Shown here: one piece after another, positions 58,551 through 64,000 of the stretch
Position numbering within the stretch: the stretch's first letter is position 1
Layout: the number at the start of each line of letters is the position of its first letter
NCBI RefSeq assembly: GCF_002911665.1
Contig: NZ_MTBP01000004.1
Span: 434,001-498,000 of the forward strand
DNA: 64,000 bases
Origin: Actinomadura rubteroloni
GTDB lineage: Bacteria; Actinomycetota; Actinomycetes; Streptosporangiales; Streptosporangiaceae
Direction of reading: 5' to 3'
The notes under the pieces: generated by a model
Told to the model about the DNA's origin: nothing
The model's input: the letters and a program-made list of their open reading frames with translations, nothing else
The model's database searches: none
Translations under genes and position numbers: made by a program

Positions 58551-61145
58551 TCAGCCGTTCGCCGCCTGGTGCAGGCGGGCGGCCTCGCGGACGAGCCGGC
58601 TCGATCCGCCGCGCGCCGCGACGGCCGCGACCTCCGGCACGTCCGCGCGCAGCCGCGCGGTCTCGGCGATGCGGGCGGCGAGCGCCAGCAGATCGGGCAG
58701 CCCGGCGGCGGCGCGGGCGCCCGGGGCGGGCAGCAGGACGGGCAGGCCCGCCGTCACCGCCGCGAACACCGCGCGATGCGCGCCCGCGTCGGCGGCCTGC
58801 CCCAACGACTCGGCCACGCGGTTCACCTTGACGATCCCCTGGCCCGCCAGGGCGGCGACGGCCGTCCCGAGGTCGGCGGCGGCGAGGGCGTCGCGGGCGG
58901 CGAGGACGAGCAGCGCGTCCACCGCCTCGGCCCGCGCGGCGGGCGTGCCGCTCAGGCCGCAGGCGAGGACGGCGGCGGTCGCGGGCCCGGCCGGGCCGCC
59001 GGCCGCCGCGAGCCCCGCCGTCACCCCGGCGGGGAACCAGTCGACGGCCATGCCGAGCGGCAGGGACGGCAGCAGGTGCGCGGCGGCGACCTCGCGGTGG
59101 TGCGGCAGCATCCCGGGCCACCGGTCGACGCTGATCGTGTAGCCGGTGGCGAACGCGTCGCCGAAGGACCGCCCGGACGGCAGCCGCACGGCCCGGTCCA
59201 GTTCGGCGGGCACCTTCTCCTTGAGCGTCACCCGTCCGGCGAGGCGCGGCGCGTAGTCGCGGTCGCCGCGCCCGACCCGCACCGGCTCGACCGCGCACGC
59301 GACCGCCGGCGCGTCGAACCACGCGCGTGCGCCGGGCACCAGCCGCTCGGCGACGTCGGCGGCCTCGCGCGGCAGCCGCAGGACGGCCTGGACCGCGTCG
59401 GCCCGGCCCGGCCGCACCCCGGCGGCGTCCAGTTCGGCGCACCGGCGCAGCAGGACGTCCGGGTCGAGCGCCCCGGACGCGTCGGTCGGCGTCGCGAGCA
59501 GCAGCGGGATCCGGCCCACCGCGTCCGCCGCCTCCCGCATCCGCCACGCCAGGAACCGCTGGAGGATCGGCGGCAGCCAGCGGTTCGCGCCGGTGCCGTG
59601 CGGCCGGTCCCGGCGGAAGCGGGCGTGCGCCTCCTTCGGACGCGGCCGGGTGCGCCCGTCCAGGACGGCCCCCGTCGCGAGCCCGAGCCACGTCGTCGCC
59701 GTCCCGAAGTCCGCCGCGAGCCGCGTGTCCGGGTGGCGCGGGACGACGCCGTCGAGGGCGGCCCGGAGCGCGGCGCCGTCCCGCCAGGCGAACGCGACGA
59801 CGTCCGCGACGAGCCGTTCGACGTCCTGCCAGGCCGCCGTGTCCGGCCGCGCCGCCGCGAGCCGTTCCGCCAGCTCGGCGGCCGAACCGGCGGGCGCGGG
59901 GAAGGGGCGGGGCGCGTAGGCGGGCAGGTCGGGGAACGCGAGCGCGACGGGCGCGGCGACCGCGCCGAACGCTTCCGCGATCGTCGCGCGGGACGCGGCG
60001 GGCAGCTCGGCGGCGGCGTCCCGGATCTCGGCGCGGACGTCCGCTCCGGCGTGCGCCGCGTGCTTCACCGCGCACGCGACGGCCCGGTCCCGGAGGTCGG
60101 CCGCCTCGGCGGAGAACAGGACGGGCAGCGCGCGCAGCGTGGCGTCCACCCGGCCGTGCCGCCGCGCGGTGCGGTCCATCCAGCCGAGGGTCGCCTTGAC
60201 CAGCTTCTTCTCGGGCCGGAACAGCAGCGCCCCGGCCGCCTCGGCGAACGCCGCCGCGTCGAGGCCGCCCGCCTCGTCCGCCGTCCGGACGGCCGCGAGC
60301 GCCCGCTCCGCCACCGGGACGGGCGCGGACGGCAGCAGCCGCAGATGGTCGCGGAGCCGCGCGGCCGTCTCGTCCGGGCCGGGCGCGAGCGCGTCGTAGA
60401 GCCGGACGAACCACTGGAGGTCGACCGAGCGCCCGCCGCGCAGGAACCGTCCGAGGCAGCCGTCCAGCAGGAGGTCCCGGTCGACGCGGCCCGCGTCCGC
60501 CAGCGCGGTGAGCGCCGCCAGCCAGGACGGCCGTTCGACGCGCGTGACGCCCGTCCAGACCTGCGCGGTCTCGCCCACGTCCCACTGGAGCGCCGCGCCG
60601 ACGCCGTCGGCCTCGAACAGGCGGGGGAGCAACGCGGACAGGAACGGGTCGTCGGCGAGCGCGGTCGTGCACGTCGCCCAGCCGACGACGAAGGCGTCGC
60701 CGGCCGGCGGCGCGGTTCCGGCCGCCAGCGTCAGCGCCGCCGCCGCGCGCCAGCGCGCGACCGACATCATCGGGTCGTCGCGGAACCGCAGCCGCCCGGT
60801 CATCCGCGCGGCGACGTCCGCGCGCCACGCGGCGGTCCGGTGCGCGGTGGCCGCGGAGATCAGGGCGGGGTAGGCGCGCGGGCGCTGCCCGACGTCCGCG
60901 ACGTCGCCCTTGCACAGCCACGTCGCCGCGGCGGCGGCCCCGGCGATGCAGCCCGCCCCGGCGAGGGCCAGCGCGTCGGCGCGCTCGCCGTCCTTGCCCC
61001 ACGGGTGCCAGCCGCCGGCCTTCAGCTCGCGCAGCAGGGCGGGCAGCGCGCGGGCCGTCGCGCGGCGCTCGTCCTCGGGCATCGTCGCGACGAGCCGCAC
61101 GACGCCCGCCGCGTCGCCCGCGTCGACCAGGTCCCGGACGTTCAT
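58551..61145 (-). CDS. Large helical repeat protein coupled to SWIM protein (DUF6493-like)
   Basis: A protein of 864 residues from ATG 61145, overlapping the SWIM gene stop (ATGA). It is composed of Ala/Leu/Arg-rich helical hairpins like HEAT repeats throughout (VRLVATMPEDERRATARALP, DPFLSALLPRLFEADG, LRLPREAADVAERLVPGARAWF). The early GGWHPWGKDGERADALA segment and the SWIM partner fit the DUF6493-like proteins of actinobacteria; I am not certain of the number. No membrane span or catalytic motif is visible. It is likely a scaffold that works with the SWIM protein. Confidence 0.83.
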   Translation of the reverse strand: MNVRDLVDAGDAAGVVRLVATMPEDERRATARALPALLRELKAGGWHPWGKDGERADALALAGAGCIAGAAAAATWLCKGDVADVGQRPRAYPALISAATAHRTAAWRADVAARMTGRLRFRDDPMMSVARWRAAAALTLAAGTAPPAGDAFVVGWATCTTALADDPFLSALLPRLFEADGVGAALQWDVGETAQVWTGVTRVERPSWLAALTALADAGRVDRDLLLDGCLGRFLRGGRSVDLQWFVRLYDALAPGPDETAARLRDHLRLLPSAPVPVAERALAAVRTADEAGGLDAAAFAEAAGALLFRPEKKLVKATLGWMDRTARRHGRVDATLRALPVLFSAEAADLRDRAVACAVKHAAHAGADVRAEIRDAAAELPAASRATIAEAFGAVAAPVALAFPDLPAYAPRPFPAPAGSAAELAERLAAARPDTAAWQDVERLVADVVAFAWRDGAALRAALDGVVPRHPDTRLAADFGTATTWLGLATGAVLDGRTRPRPKEAHARFRRDRPHGTGANRWLPPILQRFLAWRMREAADAVGRIPLLLATPTDASGALDPDVLLRRCAELDAAGVRPGRADAVQAVLRLPREAADVAERLVPGARAWFDAPAVACAVEPVRVGRGDRDYAPRLAGRVTLKEKVPAELDRAVRLPSGRSFGDAFATGYTISVDRWPGMLPHHREVAAAHLLPSLPLGMAVDWFPAGVTAGLAAAGGPAGPATAAVLACGLSGTPAARAEAVDALLVLAARDALAAADLGTAVAALAGQGIVKVNRVAESLGQAADAGAHRAVFAAVTAGLPVLLPAPGARAAAGLPDLLALAARIAETARLRADVPEVAAVAARGGSSRLVREAARLHQAANG

Positions 61146-62452
61146 CGCGCCTCCCCGGCGATCCGGACGGCGAGGACGTGCTTGCACGGCCCCCGCCCGC
61201 CTCCGTGCCGCGTCCACCACGAGCACGTGCACGACGATCCCCGCACCCGGTGCTCGCGCTCCGAGCCCGGGACGAGCGCGGTGCCGTCCGCCGCGCGCCG
61301 CACCGTCCCGGCCAGCTCCCGCGCCGCCCGCAGCCGGGGGTTCAGCGCAGTGACGCGGGCGCCGTCGTAGGGCAGCTCGCGGTGGAAGTAGGCGGCCTCG
61401 GCGGCGTCGAAACCGACGCGTCCGGCCGTCCCGAGGCAGGTCAGCGCGGCGCGGACGCGGGCGGCGGGCAGGCCGGACCGCTCGGCGAGCACGTCGGTGT
61501 CGAGCCGGGGCTCGAACGCCAGCAGCGCGCCGACCAGGTCCGCGTCGTCGGCGGTGTCGTCGGCGGACAGGGCGTCCAGCACCGCGCCCTCACCGGAGAA
61601 GCCCCGGTGGATCTCGGGGGACAGCGCGAGGACGTACCGCATCCCGGGCAGCTCCAGCTCCCACACGCTCGCCGCCGGGCCGTCCGGCGCGGGCGGCCCG
61701 TACGCGCGCAGCGCCGTCGCGAACCGCAGCAGCGGCAGCATCGTCCGGAGCCGCTCGGGCGCCGCCGCGCACACCGCGCCGGGCACCGGACGCGCCGACG
61801 GCCGCAGCGTCCGCCCCGCCGGGACGAACCACGGCGCCCCGCCCGACCGCAGCGACCGGACGAACCGCACCGCCTCCGGTCCGCGCAGCTCCGCGCGCGG
61901 GTCGAAGCCCGCCGTGATCACCTGGACCTCGGCGAACCCGCGCAGCCACCGGTCGGGGAGCAGCACCTTCTTCTCCACGGCGGCGCCGTCGCCGGTGGTG
62001 ACGACCAGCTCGTCCGCGCCGACCGCGAAGTGCAGCGGGTCGCCCGCGCCCACCCGGGCCAGCGCCGTGCGCAGCGGCGGGTTGACGTCCACGTTGGTGG
62101 TGCCGAGGTCGTGGACGTCTCCGTCGAGCGCCCCGGCGAGCAGGTCGAGCCGCGCGTAGACGCCGCCGCAGCCTGAGAACGCCTCCAGCCGCAGCCGGTC
62201 CCCGTTGCAGGTGACCACCGGGTCGCGGGACGTGCCGCCGGGCCGGTGGTAACGCGTCGTCGCGACGTCGGCGACGGCCAGCAGCGCGGCGGCGGCCGGG
62301 GCCGGACGCGTCACGACGCCGCTGAAGAAGTGCGGACGCGCGGCGGGCCCGGCGGCGGTGCGCCCGCCCGAGGTGGACAGGCCGAGCCGCCCGTCCGACA
62401 GCCCCGACGGGCGCGCGTACGAGTACCCCTGGGCCGGTGCCGTGATCGACAT
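61142..62452 (-). CDS. SWIM zinc-finger protein
   Basis: A protein of 436 residues from ATG 62452. The C-terminal zinc motif is CTCSWWTRHGGGRGPCKHVLAV, a CxCx(n)CxH SWIM finger for nucleic acid or protein binding. The N-terminal two thirds has a Ser/Gly start (AQGYSYARPSGLSDGRLGLS) typical of the actinobacterial SWIM family and ends in a winged-helix-like part (LAERSGLPAARVRAALTCLG). It overlaps the helical repeat protein. In other actinomycetes such SWIM genes sit with MoxR and VWA genes, but none is in view here. Confidence 0.9.
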   Translation of the reverse strand: MSITAPAQGYSYARPSGLSDGRLGLSTSGGRTAAGPAARPHFFSGVVTRPAPAAAALLAVADVATTRYHRPGGTSRDPVVTCNGDRLRLEAFSGCGGVYARLDLLAGALDGDVHDLGTTNVDVNPPLRTALARVGAGDPLHFAVGADELVVTTGDGAAVEKKVLLPDRWLRGFAEVQVITAGFDPRAELRGPEAVRFVRSLRSGGAPWFVPAGRTLRPSARPVPGAVCAAAPERLRTMLPLLRFATALRAYGPPAPDGPAASVWELELPGMRYVLALSPEIHRGFSGEGAVLDALSADDTADDADLVGALLAFEPRLDTDVLAERSGLPAARVRAALTCLGTAGRVGFDAAEAAYFHRELPYDGARVTALNPRLRAARELAGTVRRAADGTALVPGSEREHRVRGSSCTCSWWTRHGGGRGPCKHVLAVRIAGEAR

Positions 62453-62551
62453 GCCCGTCACCGTAGGGGAGAGAACCGACAAATCACGGCCGAACGGGCG
62501 AGCCTTGGGGGCGGGCGCGGGCTCGGCGGGGACGGGGGTACGGTGGGTGAC

Positions 62552-62908
62552 GTGCGCAGGTTCCTCACCCCCGGCTGGCTCGGTCTCCACGCCATCGCGA
62601 TCGTGCTGTTCTTCTCCTTCCTGTTCTTCGGCTGGTGGCAGTTCGAACGGGCCACGGGCGGCAACGACCGGAGCTGGGCGTACACGTTCGAGTGGCCGGT
62701 CTTCTCGGTCTTCGTCGTCGTGATGTGGATCAAGATGATCCGGGACGAGCTGAACGGCGTGAAGCCCCCGTCGGCCGAGCCGATCGAGGAGCCCGCCGAG
62801 GCGAAGGTGACCCGGGAGATCATCCGGCGGCAGGAGGAAGAGGACCCCGCGCTCGCCGCCTACAACCGCTATCTGGCCCGGCTCAACGCGCAGGGCAAGC
62901 GCGCCTGA
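62552..62908 (+). CDS. Small integral membrane protein
   Basis: A protein of 118 residues from GTG 62552 (or 62543). Two membrane segments (LGLHAIAIVLFFSFLFFGWW; WPVFSVFVVVMWIKMIRD) are followed by a charged cytoplasmic tail (KVTREIIRRQEEEDPALAAY). The FLTPGWLGLH start and W-W-Q-F pattern are conserved in actinomycete proteins next to DUF3817 genes, as I recall. It is divergent from the SWIM gene with 99 bases between. Confidence 0.82.
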   Translation: MRRFLTPGWLGLHAIAIVLFFSFLFFGWWQFERATGGNDRSWAYTFEWPVFSVFVVVMWIKMIRDELNGVKPPSAEPIEEPAEAKVTREIIRRQEEEDPALAAYNRYLARLNAQGKRA

Positions 62909-62957
62909 CCGGCCGTGACCGCCCGCGCGCCGGGCGCGTCGAGAAAGGTGTGAACCT

Positions 62958-63305
62958 GTGGAAGCGGCCGTCACCCGCTACCGCGCCCTCGCTCTCACGG
63001 TGGGCGTGATGCTGCTGCTCCTCGTCTTCGTGGCGATGCCGATCCGCTACATCGGCGGCAACGCGACGCCGTCGGGGATCATCTCGCCGATCCACGGCAT
63101 CCTCTACATCGTCTACCTGGTCATGGCCTACGACCTGTGGCGGCGGTTCTCCTGGCCGCTGCCGAAGATGGCGCTCATGGTCACGGCGGGCCTGATCCCG
63201 TTCCTCGCGTTCTACATCGAGCACAAGATCGTGGGCGAGGCGCGGGCCGAGCTGGCCGCCCGCGAGGCCGGCCCCGAGACGGCCTCCGCCCCCGCCCAGG
63301 CGTGA
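62958..63305 (+). CDS. DUF3817 membrane protein
   Basis: A protein of 115 residues from GTG 62958 with four short membrane segments. It has the family phrases IRYIGGNATPSGIISPIHGI, LYIVYLVMAYDLWRRFSWPL and TAGLIPFLAFYIEHKI. It resembles the YdzA/DUF3817 group. The stop overlaps the GNAT gene start (GTGA). Confidence 0.9.
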   Translation: MEAAVTRYRALALTVGVMLLLLVFVAMPIRYIGGNATPSGIISPIHGILYIVYLVMAYDLWRRFSWPLPKMALMVTAGLIPFLAFYIEHKIVGEARAELAAREAGPETASAPAQA

Positions 63306-63799
63306 CGGCCCCGCCGCCGGGCCTGCGGCTGCGCGCCCTGGCGCCCGGCGACCTCGGCTGGGTGATCTCCCGCAACGGCGCCCTCTACGCGGCCGAGTGC
63401 GGCTGGGACGAGACCTACGAGGCGCGCGTGGCCGAAGTCCTGTCCACGTACGTGGTGAACCGCGACCCGGCGCGGGCCGACGGCTGGATCGCCGAACTCG
63501 ACGGCGAACGCGCGGGCGCGGTCTTCTGCTCGCCCCGCGAAGGGGACGTCGCGCAGCTCCGCATGCTGCACGTGGAACCGTTCGCGCGCGGCGCGGGCGT
63601 CGGCGCCGCGCTGATCGACGCGTGCCTGACGTTCGCCCGGCAGGCCGGCTACCGCGAGATCGCCCTCTGGACGACGGCCCTGCAACGCGCCGCGATCCGC
63701 CTCTACGAACGCGCGGGCTTCCGCCTGACGACCGAGGACCCGCCGGTCCGCCGCTTCGGCGACGTGATCCACGGCCAACTCTGGACCCGCCCCCTCTAA
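63302..63799 (+). CDS. GNAT family N-acetyltransferase
   Basis: A protein of 165 residues from GTG 63302. The acetyl-CoA loop is VEPFARGAGVGAALIDACL (R-G-x-G-x-G/A type), followed by RAAIRLYERAGFRLTTED, motif B. The LRALAPGDLGWVISRNGALY start and the AECGWDETYEARVAEVL helix resemble the acetyltransferase half of MarR-GNAT fusions, here without the MarR half. The acceptor is unknown. It is co-translated with DUF3817. Confidence 0.92.
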   Translation: MTAPPPGLRLRALAPGDLGWVISRNGALYAAECGWDETYEARVAEVLSTYVVNRDPARADGWIAELDGERAGAVFCSPREGDVAQLRMLHVEPFARGAGVGAALIDACLTFARQAGYREIALWTTALQRAAIRLYERAGFRLTTEDPPVRRFGDVIHGQLWTRPL

Positions 63800-63827
63800 C
63801 CCGCCGCACCACACACCGAACCCCCGC

Positions 63828-63950
63828 GGAGACGGCTCGCCCGCCGACCCCGCGACCACGCCGCGTTCTTGCTCGCGCCGAACTCGCGCTATGGGGCGGA
63901 GACGGTTCGTCCTCCGAGCCCACGGTCACGTCGCGCTCTCGTTCGCGCGC
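63828..63950. repeat. Imperfect 51-bp direct repeat with 70-bp period
   Basis: GGAGACGGCTCGCCCGCCGA (63828 on) recurs as GGAGACGGTTCGTCCTCCGA (63898 on). Over 51 bases the copies differ at about 11 positions, many of them three bases apart. On the minus strand each copy reads RGRGVGGRAVSA / RDRGLGGRTVSA. It lies in the intergenic region after the GNAT gene. It could be a dispersed element or a relic of coding sequence. Confidence 0.65.
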
Positions 63951-64000
63951 CGTGCGCGCGGCCGGGTGGGTGTGTTCGCTTGAGTCGTGTGGGGGACACG
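63951..64000. other. Window end
   Basis: Fifty bases after the repeat with no recognisable gene. They may be upstream DNA of a gene beyond the window. Confidence 0.4.

Noticed and set aside
58569..61370. Long plus-strand open frame opposite the helical-repeat gene
   Set aside because: It is antisense to a coherent 864-residue protein and its composition is Arg/Gly/Gln-rich without structure.
1..64000. tRNA or rRNA genes
   Set aside because: I scanned for TPsiC-like GGTTCGA cores within cloverleaf-sized contexts and for conserved rRNA stretches and saw none; a dedicated search would be more sensitive.

Overview
The window is high-GC actinomycete chromosome: most codons end in G or C, GTG starts are common, gene ends overlap as ATGA or GTGA, and it carries a WhiB regulator, a four-gene conservon and a LytR-CpsA-Psr protein. 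The gene set suits a filamentous actinomycete of the Actinomadura/Thermomonosporaceae type, but that placement is inference. I saw no rRNA, tRNA, CRISPR array, integrase or intact insertion sequence.

1-6.5 kb (minus strand): a tightly coupled operon runs lysophospholipase-like hydrolase, livG, livF, livH, livM, a lipoprotein binding protein and a secreted carboxylesterase cut by the window edge. 6.5-7.4 kb looks like decayed coding DNA. 7.4-19.3 kb is accessory in character: a divergent NAD+-dependent DNA ligase, a secreted protein of unknown function, a MarR/membrane-protein pair with a start-site operator, a sedolisin protease, a frameshifted TrmB/LuxR-type regulator, a patatin-like protein lacking its nucleophile serine (with a fragment of its own sequence repeated downstream), and a secreted alpha-galactosidase.

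19.6-37.4 kb: an AidB-like acyl-CoA dehydrogenase with its TetR regulator, a DUF1707 protein, a secreted cutinase/PETase-like hydrolase, then the assimilatory sulfur genes (leader peptide, sulfite reductase, tiny zinc-ribbon protein, APS reductase, sirohydrochlorin chelatase). These are followed by a YihY protein, a phosphotriesterase-fold protein missing metal ligands, a phosphoribosyltransferase, a WhiB protein and an iron-box-controlled sucrase/ferredoxin-like protein. Next is a glpD-tetR / FAD oxidase-diacylglycerol kinase locus with the gene order of Mycobacterium tuberculosis Rv2249c-Rv2252.

37.9-51 kb: DUF485 plus ActP-type symporter, a metallophosphoesterase, a DUF4234 protein, a family-A polymerase-like protein, a thiosubstrate/nitrate-type binding lipoprotein, and a conservon (sensor kinase-like CvnA with a repeat-rich tail, roadblock CvnB, DUF742 CvnC, GTPase CvnD), followed by an SGNH hydrolase.

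51-64 kb: a three-module CbbX/EccA-like AAA protein, an LCP enzyme, a conserved small protein, two tandem paralogous mini membrane proteins, glutathione peroxidase, an SDR oxidoreductase, a large HEAT-like protein coupled to a SWIM zinc-finger protein, and a three-gene run (membrane protein, DUF3817, GNAT). The window ends in an imperfect 70-bp-period intergenic repeat. The strongest candidates for something new are the catalytically altered proteins (patatin-like, phosphotriesterase-like), the PETase-like hydrolase with a Trp beside its nucleophile, the tandem mini membrane proteins, and the small ORFs tied to sulfur and transporter operons.
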